DNA of 64,000 bases from Pieris napi. Lineage: Eukaryota > Arthropoda > Insecta > Lepidoptera > Pieridae. The first letter of the stretch is position 1, and the number at the start of each line of letters is the position of its first letter. The translations under genes and the position numbers were made by a program. The notes under the pieces were generated by a model, which had not been told where the DNA came from, did no database searches, and saw only the letters and a list, made by a program, of their open reading frames with translations. Where the stretch lies: NCBI RefSeq assembly GCF_905475465.1, contig NC_062241.1, positions 9,982,001 to 10,046,000 of the forward strand. Reading direction: 5' to 3'. Shown in pieces: positions 22,901 to 34,145 of the stretch.

Positions 22901-24234
22901 TGTCTTCGCCAAATATACTTTCGAGTTTTTCGAAATTGTTGAATTTTTCTTCGTGAGTATCATCTTTGGAAATAATGTTCAACGCAAGGAGATATAAATG
23001 GAAGGCTGCTACCGCTAAACTTACAATCTGAAAGACAAAATATGCTTATTTAAAACTCGATACTTAGCGCTACATATGACTCCGGTATGTCAACAACGCA
23101 CACACACAATTAAACAGTCCGTTTCACAAGGCACTTTCTTTTGCAAACTCGCGAACTGTGGAATCTACTACGATACGACCTCCAACTATTCAAAGTTAGT
23201 GTGTCTCCCTTAAAGGCCTGCAACGCACCCACTAATATGGGTGTCCATGGGCTGCGATGACTGCTTTTTAATTTTTTAATTTATTTCTTCGACAATAAAA
23301 AAACGTGGCATTTTCATTTACAACTCGTCATTTGAGATTTCAATAAATTAATTTGCATAAAATATAAAATACAAATATTTCATAAATTCTCTTTAGGAAA
23401 TTTTAATTTTAAAAATAGAATTTCTATAAGGTAATTCAGCCTTCTCACTCTCTCTCTGGCTCTGTCCCTTTTCTTCGACAAAAACGCTGCACATCTTTGT
23501 GACATTAATCCCTAAGATATCTAGATATCTATATCTATCTAAGCTTTAAAGGTTAGTTTATTGTCATTAAAACGTGTCAATCAGATGAAAAAAATATTAA
23601 AAGCATAAAAAGGCATATCGTATGGTGGATGTACTAAGTCATTCCCAGATGTATTCGAAACGGGTCCGCTGCTACTATTTCTCGTAGGCAGGAAATATGT
23701 TGGTGCGACCGTAATCAGTACTGATTTCTGATTAGTGTTATGCTGGCTACGTGAGGGGAAAAGGTTAAACTTGGCTTGAGTGTTTGGCATGTTGTCTATG
23801 ATTGTAAATTTTAATGGCTGTTCAAAACTTGTTTAAATTGTCGAATACAATACACAAACTTAGGACTTAGTTAGACTTTGAATCTTACCCTTACACTCAG
23901 ATTATAAATATGTCAAAAATTGATTAGAATTTGACGGAACTCATAGTAAGGAGTAGTCTAGAACTCGTAGTATATACGAGTACGCCGTAATCTTTAAAGT
24001 ATACGTAAATTTTTAGGTATTCCTAGCTAAATTTAACAATATTAAAAGTCAATGTTGGATGATATTCCAATTAGTTTATAATCTGACCACGTCAGGTATA
24101 ATAAAACGCCTGCAAATAAAATAATAGCAATTGTTTACACGCGCTTTTAATCAAAATATACTTACAACAACAATATAACCAAATACGATGTTTCCAAGCC
24201 GCAGGGGAAAACAAAATAGGAATTTTCTCGTCAT
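19954..24234 (-). CDS. four-transmembrane protein, 179 residues, four coding exons
   Basis: Minus-strand coding exons are 24234-24166, 23027-22794, 20898-20769 and 20060-19954, joined in phases 0, 0 and 1 with GT-AG introns (donors gtaagt, gtaata, gtttgt). The product starts MTRKFLFCFPLRLGNIVFGY. It has four hydrophobic segments: residues about 14-40, 67-97, 107-128 and 135-155. An acidic loop (KDDTHEEKFNNFEKLESIFG) lies between the first two, and a short tail ends RPGEALYKYNT. The CFPLRLG start and four-span layout resemble small insect LAPTM-like or tetraspan membrane proteins; I cannot name the family. The third donor was chosen at 20768 because only it keeps the last exon in the frame that reads FSVKYLMEAIRTGN. 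A 3' splice acceptor at about 24253 suggests an upstream non-coding exon. Introns carry a MITE, LINE/SINE fragments and a CCAAT cluster. Confidence 0.8.
20213..20437. mobile_element. MITE with GTACAGATACCGGCA ends
   Basis: A 15-bp terminal inverted repeat, GTACAGATACCGGCA at 20213-20227 and its exact complement at 20423-20437, encloses a 225-bp element. The middle is GC-rich (GGCGGGGGGG, then GCGCGACGGCGGG), unlike the surrounding intron. No ORF. I could not fix a target-site duplication. It is in the last intron of the four-TM gene. Confidence 0.65.
21000..21125 (+). mobile_element. LINE 3'-end fragment, copy of 62150-62247
   Basis: The block GGCGCCTGGTAGATAGTACC through GCGAGGAAATGCT is repeated in inverted orientation at 62150-62247. 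The downstream reading resembles QRGNAAS-type LINE C-termini. It lies in an intron of the four-TM gene. Confidence 0.55.
21184..21316 (+). mobile_element. degraded SINE (family S) body
   Basis: Matches the internal part of family S: GTGCGCAATTAGCATTTACT, then AACATCGTGAGCAAACCGGA, then a diverged end. The tRNA head is missing. Confidence 0.5.
22204..22275. repeat. cluster of CCAAT motifs
   Basis: Within about 70 bases there are four CCAAT or ATTGG motifs; CCAATCACAG occurs twice on the plus strand and a near-copy once inverted. This could be an intronic NF-Y-type control site or the palindromic end of an unrecognised element. It is in an intron of the four-TM gene. Confidence 0.35.
23112..23276 (+). 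mobile_element. LINE family B 3'-end fragment
   Basis: Matches 6196-6412, including CCGTTTCACAAGGCACTTTC, ACGACCTCCAACTATTCAAA and GGGTGTCCATGGGCTGCGAT. It lies in the first coding-exon intron of the four-TM gene. Confidence 0.65.
23443..23512 (+). repeat. dispersed repeat, copy 2
   Basis: Shares TTTTCTTCGACAAAAACGCT and the adjacent CTCTCT-rich block with 12350-12425 (-). Class unknown. Confidence 0.6.
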
Positions 24235-24254
24235 TTTCGCTTCAGGATATTTCT

Positions 24255-25455
24255 GAAAATAAAGGATAAGGTTAATAAGTACATTAATATTAATTTAACG
24301 TATTTATAATCGACATTGATAAATTATTATTTTACCAGAGAATTATTGATCATTTTTACAAAAGAAGCCGCTCTAGGCTTGAGATATTTCAGTTCATATT
24401 TTGAAACAGGTAACTTTGCAAAACCCTATGAGATTTTTTCGCATCTGAGCTGAACAATATAATTGACGCCTCAATCACTGCTTATCAAGCTAGGCGAAGT
24501 GGCTGATTGAGCATTAAAAAATTACACGCCGAAACACGATTTTTAACAATAGCCGCTATGGTACCACTCGCCGTAAAACATCAATTCTAAAAAAAATTTG
24601 GCCCCAAAATATGTCACTATGTGCCCCATTTGGGAATGCCAACAACCTATACATCGAGTATTTTTAATTTCAGTAAAAAACTTACATGTCATGTTTAATT
24701 ACGTCACTTGATCGATTAATAAAAACATGAACACGAGTGCTTTGACCGGTAGCCACATACTTTGTGCTATTTTTGGCTAATTGGTGTATCTATTAAAGTT
24801 GTAAAATTATCGGCACTTAACATCGTACGATGTCGTATTGGAGTCTAGAAAAGCATTCACCATTCTGTATTTGTTTTCTGTGGTCATAATATTTCCCAAG
24901 CAAATAAGCAAGTAGTAGTCGTTGCTTTTTAAAGATGTTTATGGTTAAGCGGTTGGAGTATAACACAAGGGCGGGAATAGAACAGATACCTATGAAGACG
25001 ATTTTTTGTAATACCCTTATGAAATTATTTCCCTTATAAATTATGAAATTTATTAATTTAAAAATTGTAAATATTATCTTAAAAACAAAAGCTGAATAAA
25101 CTGTTAAATAAATAAATAATAGATTAATAGACAAAAACATCAAAAATTGTAACAATTGTAAATATTTATTATGCGTGTTTGAATGTGTCAACATAGAACA
25201 GGGTCTAACTGCTAACCAGACAATAATAACTTGTCTATAGTTTAGTCTAGACAATGCAACATTTTATGTGTGTTTGGCGCCAACACAATTTATTAATATC
25301 ATGAAATCATATTTGCGTTCGGACAATCGAATAGTTGTTATATCTATAACCTATGTTTGAATGCAAATACAAAATATGTCTATAATGTTGGAAAATTTGT
25401 TTCTTAATAAAATAATTAAACGATGTCTAAATTGTTAGATATTTAGTTTTATTAC
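24255..25455. other. upstream region of the four-TM gene, no exon assigned
   Basis: Expected to contain the promoter and a non-coding first exon of the minus-strand four-TM gene, but I cannot place them. A 145-codon minus-strand open frame at 24817-25254 is AT-rich with biased hydrophobic composition and has no supporting feature. Confidence 0.4.
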
Positions 25456-28400
25456 CCTGACTTGAGTCAACCCCCATCCTAGTGGGAGTGCCATGCTGCT
25501 GCTTTAGGGCTTCAGCCAAATGGGCAGGCACGACCGGGGCAGTACCACTGTCTCACGGAAAACCGGCGTGAAGTGATGCAATAAGTTCATCTTATTGTAC
25601 TCGCGTTTCGTGCGGTGAGTGAGTCTCCCGGAGCCCATCAATCCCCCCCCCCCATAAGTATGAAGATGCAGTTCAAACAGAGATTACCCCAGGGGGGTAC
25701 CACACGTTTACGCTGTGGAGAATCCCCTTCTGGGCGTCCATCATCGGAACAATTGGTATTCGATGGTGGATGCACAGGCTGCCCTTCGTATTCTGGGGGG
25801 GGCAAAAACTGCTCTAAAAACTTATGCATTAATAGGTTTCGGTCTCGGGGCAAACGGAAGCATTTACCTAAGGCAACCCCTTCCACGCTCACGGTGGACT
25901 TTACAAATGTTAGGGGGCTAAAAACTAACCTAAACGCGGTTCACTTTTACTTAGAAACTGCGAAGCCGGCCTTATTCTTCCTTACTGAGACTCAGATATC
26001 CTCCCCGGCTGATACTTCTTACCTCTCCTACCCGGGGTACAAATTGGAACATTCATTTGTGCCGCGGGCGGGAGTTTGCGTGTACGTTAGGGAGGATATC
26101 TGTTCTCGTCGCCTCGGGACGCTTGAAGGAAGGGACCTATCTAACCTCTGGCTGCGCGTAGACTGCGATGACCATCCGCGATTCTATGCGTGTCTGTATA
26201 GGTCCCATAGCGGAAATGACGAAACTAACCGACTCATCGAGCACATTCAAATGGCTACAGATTCCCTGCTCGAAAGGGTTCCTACCGCTGAAATCGTGAT
26301 ACTTGGCGATTTTAACGCCCACCATGCCGATTGGCTTGGCTCTGATACCACCGATCACGCGGGAAGATCCTTTCACGACTTTGCTTTAGCCTACGACCTG
26401 ACACAAATGGTCCCTGCGATTACGCGAATACCCGATGTGGATGGTCATAAACCCTCTTTGTTGGATCTTCTGCTGACTTCACATCCGGAGAACTATCAAG
26501 TCTCTGTTGACCCGCCATTGGGTTCATCAGATCATTGTGTGGTCCGGAGTATTGTGCCTTCTACGCGCCCTTCACGGCCCCGCTTTTTGGGTTGTCGCCG
26601 TATTTGGCACTACAAGTCAGCAGATTGGGACGGGATGCGGTCTTTCTTTGCGTCCTACCCTTGGGGGCCTATGTGCTTTTCGTCGGAAGCTCCAGATTCC
26701 GTCGCTGCCTCTGTCGCCGAAGTGGTTCTGCAGGGCATGGAACTCTTTATTCCATTTTCTGCGGTGCCGATCGGTGGCAAGTCTCAGCCCTGGTTTAAAC
26801 GTTCTTGCAAGGCGGCCTCGTGTCGAAAGCGAGAATGCTTTAAGGCATGGGCGGAAGCGGCGAAATCTCGTGATGCCAATACCAACGAACTTAAAAAAGC
26901 ATATAACTCAGCCTCCAGGTCCTTCAAACGGGAAATCACTAAGGCAAAGTCAGAGCACATTGCCAGATTTGGCGAGAGATTGGCCCAACTCCCTTCAGGG
27001 ACTCGAGCCTTCTGGTCTCTCGCCAAAGCTGTCCAAGGGAATTTTTGTCAGCCCGCTATTCCACCACTGCTCAGGGAGGATGACTCGCTGGCCCACACTG
27101 CGAAGGAGAAGGCCGACCTTTTAGGCTGTCTCTTCGCGTCCAACTCGACTTTGGATGACCGAGGAAGATCACCACCGACCATTTCGCGGTGTGATTCATC
27201 GATGCCGGAAATCACATTCCGGCAACGTGCTGTCCGCAGAGCACTATCTTCCTTGGACATTCATAAGTCGAGCGGGCCGGATGGTATCCCCCCAATTGTG
27301 CTGCGTACTTGTGCTCCTGAGTTGGCTCCGGTCTTAACGCGCCTTTTCCGGTACCTGTACTCGCTTGGCACTGTCCCGAAGTGCTGGAAAACCGCTTCGA
27401 TACATCCGATCCCTAAAAAAGGCGATCGCTCTGATCCGTCCAACTATCGCCCAATAGCCATAACCTCCTTGTTCTCCAAAATAATGGAATCCATTGTTAA
27501 CTGCCAGCTCTTGAGGTATCTAGAGGGCCACCAGCTGATTAGCGATTATCAGTACGGCTTTCGTCGTGGTCGTTCGGCTGGTGACCTTCTTGTATACCTT
27601 ACACATAGATGGGCAGAGGCAATTGAGTCCAAGGGGGAGGCGCTGGCGGTTAGTTTGGACATAGCGAAAGCCTTCGATCGGGTGTGGCACAGAGCACTGC
27701 TCTCGAAGCTTCCAGCCTATGGGCTACCCGAGAAATTATGCGATTGGATCTCCAGCTTTCTGGCCGATCGGAGCATCAAGGTCGTCATCGACGGAGCATG
27801 CTCCGACCTTAAACCCGTGAACGCGGGGGTCCCACAAGGCTGTGTTCTATCCCCGACCCTGTTTCTTCTGCATATCAACGATATGTTGCAACTTAGCAAC
27901 ATTCATTGCTATGCGGATGACAGCACTGGGGATACTTTTTACACTGGCCGGGCAGGTATTTCTCGGGCAGTTGTCGATGAGTACCGGAACAAACTTGTGT
28001 CTGAAGTCGAAACTCTTCTACGTGGAGTCTCAGACTGGGGCAGACTAAACCTAGTCCAATTTAACCCCAAGAAGACACAAGTTTGCGCGTTTTCCGCTAA
28101 AAAAACACCCTTTGTCGCTACTCCTCTTTTCGAAAACACTCTTCTGAAAGCCACAGCCAGCATTGGAATACTTGGCGTTGACATATCGAACGACGTTCAG
28201 TTTCGCGGTCACTTGGAGGGAAAGGCTAAATTAGCCTCCAAAAAGCTTGGTGTGCTCAGCAAGGCGAGACGGTACTTCACTCCGGGCCACCGCATGCAAC
28301 TATATAAAGCGCAAATTCGGCCCCACATGGAGTACTGCTCTCACCTCTGGGCGGGGGCTCCCCAGTACCAGCTCCTTCCACTTGACCGTATTCAACGCAG

Positions 28401-28870
28401 AGCGGTTCGAATCGTCGATGACCAATCCCTTTCCGAGCGGCTTGATCCTTTGGCGTTGCGTAGAGATGTGGGGTCTCTCTGCATCTTCTACCGCATTTAC
28501 CATGGAGAGTGTTCAGAGGAGTTGTTCGGATTAATATCTGCAGCTGAGTTTCGTCATCGGACGTCGAGGCAGAGTACGAAATTCCACCCGTATCACCTCG
28601 ACGTCCGCCGTTCCACAACTGAGCGTTTTTCAAGGCAGTTTTTGCCGCGCACCACCACTTTGTGGAACCAGCTGCCCAGTGAGGTATTTCCGAACCAATT
28701 CGACTTAGGGTCCTTCAAGAAAAGAGCGTACCGATTCCTGAAAGGCCGGCAACGCACTTGCGAGCCCTCTGGCATTGAGAGTGTCCATGGGCGGCGGTAT
28801 CACTTAACATCAGGTGAGCCTCCTGCCCGTTTGCCCCCTGTTTTATAAAAAAAAAAAAAAAAAAAAAAAT
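25456..28870 (+). mobile_element. non-LTR retrotransposon (LINE family A), long copy
   Basis: A sharply more GC-rich block starts near 25456. It holds a short leader, a single uninterrupted ORF and a terminal poly(A) run from about 28847 to 28869. There is no separate ORF1, so the copy is either 5'-truncated or belongs to a single-ORF type. Truncated relatives lie at 11967 (-), 41167 (+), 49741 (+), 59470 (+) and 63660 (-). I could not find a convincing target-site duplication. Endonuclease plus reverse transcriptase and a poly(A) tail place it among APE-type LINEs; the clade (jockey/CR1 group) needs a tree. Confidence 0.85.
25660..28848 (+). CDS. LINE endonuclease-reverse transcriptase, 1062 residues
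   Basis: The frame is open from 25615, but the first in-frame ATG is at 25660. An N-terminal section has several Cys residues. An APE-type endonuclease follows with FLTETQIS, LGDFNAHHADW and GSSDHCVV, so the acidic and His residues of the nicking site are present. Reverse transcriptase motifs appear in order: GPDGIPP, YRPIAITSLFSKIMES, YGFRRGRSAGD, SLDIAKAFDRVWH, GVPQGCVLSP and YADD (residues 751-754). The C-terminal part contains NPKKTQVCAF, RPHMEYCSHLW, RRAVRIV and FLPRTTTLWNQLPSEVFP. No frameshift or internal stop occurs over 3.2 kb, which suggests a recent insertion. The TAA stop sits on the first bases of the poly(A) tail. Confidence 0.9.
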   Translation: MKMQFKQRLPQGGTTRLRCGESPSGRPSSEQLVFDGGCTGCPSYSGGGKNCSKNLCINRFRSRGKRKHLPKATPSTLTVDFTNVRGLKTNLNAVHFYLETAKPALFFLTETQISSPADTSYLSYPGYKLEHSFVPRAGVCVYVREDICSRRLGTLEGRDLSNLWLRVDCDDHPRFYACLYRSHSGNDETNRLIEHIQMATDSLLERVPTAEIVILGDFNAHHADWLGSDTTDHAGRSFHDFALAYDLTQMVPAITRIPDVDGHKPSLLDLLLTSHPENYQVSVDPPLGSSDHCVVRSIVPSTRPSRPRFLGCRRIWHYKSADWDGMRSFFASYPWGPMCFSSEAPDSVAASVAEVVLQGMELFIPFSAVPIGGKSQPWFKRSCKAASCRKRECFKAWAEAAKSRDANTNELKKAYNSASRSFKREITKAKSEHIARFGERLAQLPSGTRAFWSLAKAVQGNFCQPAIPPLLREDDSLAHTAKEKADLLGCLFASNSTLDDRGRSPPTISRCDSSMPEITFRQRAVRRALSSLDIHKSSGPDGIPPIVLRTCAPELAPVLTRLFRYLYSLGTVPKCWKTASIHPIPKKGDRSDPSNYRPIAITSLFSKIMESIVNCQLLRYLEGHQLISDYQYGFRRGRSAGDLLVYLTHRWAEAIESKGEALAVSLDIAKAFDRVWHRALLSKLPAYGLPEKLCDWISSFLADRSIKVVIDGACSDLKPVNAGVPQGCVLSPTLFLLHINDMLQLSNIHCYADDSTGDTFYTGRAGISRAVVDEYRNKLVSEVETLLRGVSDWGRLNLVQFNPKKTQVCAFSAKKTPFVATPLFENTLLKATASIGILGVDISNDVQFRGHLEGKAKLASKKLGVLSKARRYFTPGHRMQLYKAQIRPHMEYCSHLWAGAPQYQLLPLDRIQRRAVRIVDDQSLSERLDPLALRRDVGSLCIFYRIYHGECSEELFGLISAAEFRHRTSRQSTKFHPYHLDVRRSTTERFSRQFLPRTTTLWNQLPSEVFPNQFDLGSFKKRAYRFLKGRQRTCEPSGIESVHGRRYHLTSGEPPARLPPVL

Positions 28871-30159
28871 ATTAAAAATGTTATTATATTATCATTTGCG
28901 TCGAATATATGTGTTACGAATATAAATTTATTGTATAACTTGTTTCATTTTAAGGAAATTTTGCGGTTTAAGCGTAAAAGTGAAACAGAAAACTTTCTAA
29001 TATAATTTAAAATTGCAGTAAGTCTTCGAAGCGTAATTTTTTTTTATAATGTATGTTAATTTAATTTAGAAATATTTGAAATTTCAGTTTCATTGACCAA
29101 TTTTAAGGTAAAAAATGTCTTCTAAAATGTATCAAACGCGAAAAAACTATTATTTTTGATAATGCTTTGAAGGGAATCGAATCAGTGCGAATAGATGGCG
29201 TGAGGTACGTGTTTACTGCCGTTAGTCACGCAAGCACTCTGCGAACAATGGCTATAGTTTTCATACAATAAGCAATGTGAGTGTTATTCTTGTATGTAAA
29301 TAAGATACTATATGTAAAGTATATCCTTTTAAAACTTCCTTGACATGTTCTTTACTCTGTAAAAATACTATTATTTTTATTTACGTAAATCGTATCGTAC
29401 GTATTAAATAAAGTGCAACAGGGCGAAAACGTGGGGTCACCGTGTGATGGTTGAAAGGATCTCTACGGTTCAGTGGATCACATAGACAGGGTAAGGTAGA
29501 GGTAGGCAGCGGGTCAGGGACGTCTGTAAAAAAAGGTCTTATTTGCTGTAAGGACCTTTGTACTGGCAATAAATGTTTTTTTATTGTTGTATCTAGAAAA
29601 TACACTAAAAGGCACAATAGTCTAGGGGCCGTTCGTTTGGTGATTACGTCAACAGTCATTATTTACTTTTTTACACATATTACCAACACATTATACCTAC
29701 ATATAGTTGAAAGCGAGCATTTTCAAGGATTCCTACAAAAAAAAAATACGTTTATGTACGTATTTTGAGAGCTTTGCTTACTTTTGCTGACAAGAGGAAG
29801 GGGGCGGGGATAAATTGCAGTATATCTGATTACGTAGTACTTCACCGGCCCCCCATGAAAAAAAAATTCTTCAATAAATTACTAGAAAAGATCGGTTTTA
29901 AACCATGACCGACCAATGCAATCCGCCTTTAAATTCATTATTTTTTTATAATTATAACCATGCTCATCGGTTAACTTTACACATGTCAAGGAAGGTGAGA
30001 ATGTAAAACAAAAGACGAATGACGTATTTCGTTTGATAGGTCATACGGAGTGAGATTCTGTCGTGTGTCTTTATTAGACTAGAGTTTTGACGTTATACGA
30101 CATCGTGAGCATATAGTAGATACGCTTAAATGGCGACACAAGATAGGCGTATCATACAA
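28871..30159. other. gene-free stretch
   Basis: AT-rich sequence. A moderately GC-rich patch at about 29420-29530 is open in two directions but shows no domain and no splice context. Nothing else supported. Confidence 0.45.
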
Positions 30160-30330
30160 GAGGGATATATAAACTGATTATCTCTAAACATAGAACAGCG
30201 TCTTTTCACGGAAATTTTCGATACAATGCAATTAAATGCTGGAACAACCTGCCACCTCCAATTCGAGACATACAAGGGATACGTCTTTCAAAATATAATG
30301 TAAAGTCATGTTTTATGTTTGATTAGGTAA
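30160..30330 (+). pseudogene. LINE ORF2 C-terminal remnant
   Basis: One frame reads FHGNFRYNAIKCWNNLPPPI followed by RDIQGIRLSKYNVKSC, the C-terminal pattern (aromatic, A-K-CWN-LP-IR) of insect LINE proteins. A 3' tail without ORF follows to about 30480. 5'-truncated. Confidence 0.55.
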
Positions 30331-30480
30331 TTTAATTTTTTATTCTGTTTTTGAATTATTTTTATTTTTATTGTTAATATTTTGTTCACTCCAATATAGT
30401 ATTATTGGTCCACTGAAAATCAGTATCGCTGGTAACAGCAACTTAATGCTGAGTTGGGCCCAATTTTTAGTAAAGTGATC

Positions 30481-31413
30481 GTGTTTGTATTTCTTTTGTG
30501 CTTTCAAATAAAAACGGGTTTCTCTTTCTTACTTTTATTTTAGAAAGAAAGGAATGTTTACGTAATAAAAGCAATACAAACAAAAAATAAAGCAAAAATG
30601 GGCGGGCCTAACTTAGCTTAAGTTGCTGTTGCCATTATACGTTTTTCATATATCTTAATTGTGATCTAGGAGACAATAAAATGAACGGATGTTAGATATT
30701 TAATATCTAATATTAGAGAATGATCCTGAATGGAGTTATTTGTCAATAGAACTTTATATTCTAGTATTACTCAGTCATTACTGAGCTCGGTGAAGAGTCT
30801 TAAATAAATCTTTTGAGTACTTTGAGGGTTTGTGATAAGAATTGTTGACACGTTTCGCGAATGTTTGGAACAAAGTCGGAATTTGTAAAATGTTTTGAAC
30901 TCTGAAAGTGAACTTAAAAGGGATTATGGAATTATTGTTATATGACAGGATGACAAGTATTTAGAAGATTTTGAAATGTATTTATAAAATAACTTATCAC
31001 AAAAATCAAAAATTACAACGGTTGGATAGACAGATTATGTAAGTAGTAGCAAGTTTTATTACTTGGAATTCAAACCCAGTACTAGATCACATATAAATAA
31101 TAACAAATCATTGACATTCTGTTCCAGTATTTAAATAGAAATAATATCGTTCGATTGACTTTAGTTATGACGGGGTCAAAGGCCTTAGGAGCATCTCAAG
31201 CGCATCGAAGCGTAATAGCCTAAGAGTTGGTTTTTTTAGTTTTATTTTACAATTTTCAAAAATACTTCGGAAATAAAAAGTGTATCAGTAATAGTTGTTT
31301 AGTGAAACTACTTGATAATATATAATTCTGTATAGTTTGTCTTTCTTCGTTACAGCTAAAAATATAGAGAATTTTGCAAACTACATATTTTACATTGGGC
31401 ATTTGATTTTATA
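30481..31413. other. gene-free stretch
   Basis: AT-rich spacer; no exon, RNA gene or clear repeat seen. Confidence 0.45.
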
Positions 31414-31689
31414 TGTCAGAGCAATGGCGCTTGTATCAGCTGCCATTGTCATTATAATTTAATAACATCAAAGCCACATTAGTTCAAAACCATTAAGTGG
31501 TTTATGATTAAGGCCATTAAGAATGACCGACGTTACTATTACAACAGACCATCGAATAGTCATTTAATTTGTAGATCTAGTAATATTAGCAAATCAAATA
31601 AACCACTTCACGGGTTTGAACTATTGTGTCTTTGATGTTATTACATTATAATGATAATGGCAGCTGATACTATCGCCATTGCTCCGACA
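31414..31689. mobile_element. foldback element with ~95-bp inverted arms
   Basis: The left arm starts TGTCAGAGCAATGGCG and the right arm ends in the complement of TGTCGGAGCAATGGCG. Pairing continues with moderate mismatch for about 95 bases on each side, so most of the 276-bp element can fold on itself. The same termini bound the element at 60317-60747. No ORF; no clear target-site duplication. Confidence 0.75.
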
Positions 31690-32102
31690 AATATTTTATA
31701 AATTATTATTATATTCAGTTGTATTAATCACTAAAGTGAAAAAAATCGCATTAAAAAAATTGTATTTTTTTTTGTGATTTGTGATATACACGTTATCCAT
31801 ATCCAATTTTAAAAAAGTCCAGCTCTTTGTCTATTTTATTCTGGTGTATCGCGGTTATTGAATGCTCTGAGGTGTGTAAAGCTTGTACTATATTCAATCA
31901 AAAAATATTGTTATTTCTATCGAACGTTAGACTTGTACAAAATTAGACCAAAGGCGAATTTAGTACTAGAATGTAACGATGACATTTAGTTACATATTTA
32001 TAAAGTATTATTGTTTAGGGAGTAAAAAGATCGCTTTATTTAATTACCCCTTTTATATCAGGAATGTTGACACCTATCACATAGTAATTTTTGTCTAGGC
32101 CG

Positions 32103-32366
32103 GAGTTAAGTTCGGTGACAGTTGTTTGAGGGATGTTCAGATGAAACACTTTGTTTAAAGCTGTCAACTTGAATCGTTTAAAACAAAAGCAATATAAGGA
32201 CTTATAAAAAACTGTAACATATTTATGGGTTCTTAAATCGAAGTGACACTTATATAGTGATATATATAGGTTACCTATAGAGAATATAGCGATGTCGACC
32301 TATTGTACATTATCGAGAATGTTATGTCACAATTTATGAGTGTAAATAAAAACTAAGGGCTTATTT
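32103..32366 (+). repeat. dispersed repeat K, uninterrupted copy
   Basis: Aligns in inverted orientation with the two halves of 43157-44046: shared blocks include GGGATGTTCA, AATCGTTTAAAACA, AAGTGACACTT and GTCGACCTATT, then CAATTTATGAGTGT. The other copy is split by a transposon at the TAA that is here single, at 32234-32236. Confidence 0.7.
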
Positions 32367-32593
32367 ATTACAAGAAAATCTGAGGTACAATTTATAGTCA
32401 AATGTAAGACTATTATTTTTAATTTGCGCTTCTAACTTCTAACTAAAATAAAACTAATGTTAGGTTACATAACTCCGCTAAAAGTTACTACCTACTACCT
32501 ACCTATGTTACTAGCTACCATGGCGTTGTTTTTGAATTTCCCGCGTTATGGAGACTCATTTCGATATAACAAACATAGTATGATATATACCCT

Positions 32594-32816
32594 GCAGTGT
32601 TGGATTAGTGGCATCAGCATGCGACTCTCATTCTTGAGGTCGTAGCTTCGATCGCCGGCACGAATAGAGTTTCTGCCTATCTGCGCATTTATTACTACGT
32701 ATAGTGAAGGAAAACATCGTGAGGAAACCGGGATGTCTTAGACGCAAAAAGTCGTATGACCACGAAACGGATACAGAAATGTGAGCCCCAGACCTAAAAG
32801 GTTGTAGCGCTACTGG
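32594..32816 (+). mobile_element. SINE (family S)
   Basis: Starts GCAGTGTTGGATTAGTGGC (A box region) with B-box-like GCTTCGATCGCC, then the shared body CATCGTGAGGAAACCGGGAT and end AGGTTGTAGCGCTACTGG. Confidence 0.8.
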
Positions 32817-32819
32817 TTT

Positions 32820-34145
32820 TTCTATACAGTATTTAAATAAGTAATCAATACAGTTTTAAATTACAATGGGCAGTCCAGAGGCTATATGAGTCACATTGTT
32901 GAATGTAACGCTATCAATAATTTGCACCTTGTACAGCAGATGTGTATTGCAAGGGTTCTTTTATTATTCTGTTCACCTGCGTACAGTTGAAGACCTGATG
33001 TTTTCATAAAACTTAACCTCAGAATGTTAGCCACTGAAGTGAGAAAGAGTCTTGGCATATTATTGGTTCTGTCTCTTTGATGAACTTTTAGTTTAATGTA
33101 AAAACGTTTTTTTCTCTCTCTGTTGTAATGTTTTCGTTTCGTTTTTTGTTTTAATTGCATATTTTTAACTCTTCAGTTGATAAGGAATTTAATATTTTTA
33201 CTGTGTTGTAGCCCTTTAGGCACCTAGTCTAAACTCCTTAGTGTTTTTTAAGTTTATATATATAAAGCAATAATAAATAAAATATTTAAAAAAATGCATT
33301 CATCACTCCCGATTGAGGATCAACAAAGCCACTAAAGGAACACTGGCCTAAGTAAACATGCGTAGGCTGCCTAAGCCGAAGCTTACTGCAAACTGTTTGC
33401 TTTTGACATACGATAGAAACTTTTACAGCTAAGTCGACTTTGAATCTTAGACCACAAATTATTTAGAATTCTGTTCCCCTCATAACATCCGTGATGGCGC
33501 GTAATATGTTAAATTACTTGTGCGATAAATTCATCGTTTACTTAAATTCCTACCCTGTTACCCTGGAAGAGATGACATTATGCGATAACGCCGACAATGT
33601 AAACACAAATTTAATTTTAACAAGGTTTATAATAATTAACTAAAAACATTCAAAGATCTTCCTAGATTTAAAAATCGATTCAATATAGGTACTACTTTTG
33701 GAAAAAAATGTATTATTCTATTAAAGATTTGAGTGAAACATTACAATTAATATAAATTTGAAAATATAATAATATATTTAAATAATCTGATGATGTATTC
33801 ATAAAATAATATAAGAAATTAACTTTGATATGATTGTTAATATAATATGTAATTATGTAGTATGTGACAGAATAAGCGAAGTTTACAACCATATTATTTT
33901 GTACCAGCGTTGCAAATAAATTATTATTATTAAACATTGTCTAATAATGTCCTTCTACGTGGTTCTAATAATTTATCATTCTACGTGGCATACTACCCGT
34001 ATCGTTTACCTACTATAACATAAAAAGTGTAGTACATGACTGTTTTTAAAGAATATGTTGGTAGTCAGTGTATTTATATTGTGCAGATAAAAATAATTAC
34101 TGGACTGGACATCTCGTAGTATATTTTTAATTGAAGCTCCTAGAA
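32820..34145. other. gene-free stretch
   Basis: AT-rich DNA without a supported exon. A minus-strand frame at 32891-33160 is lysine/arginine-rich low complexity and not convincing. Confidence 0.45.

Noticed and set aside
24817..25254. 145-codon minus-strand open frame
   Set aside because: AT-driven hydrophobic composition, no recognisable domain, no splice or promoter context; likely chance.
25715..25921. 68-codon frame in +2 phase inside the family A LINE, as a possible end of ORF1
   Set aside because: It has no zinc knuckle or other gag feature and overlaps the main frame, so I cannot support it.
29420..29768. 105-codon plus-strand frame and its minus-strand shadow
   Set aside because: No domain, low-complexity end, and no gene context.
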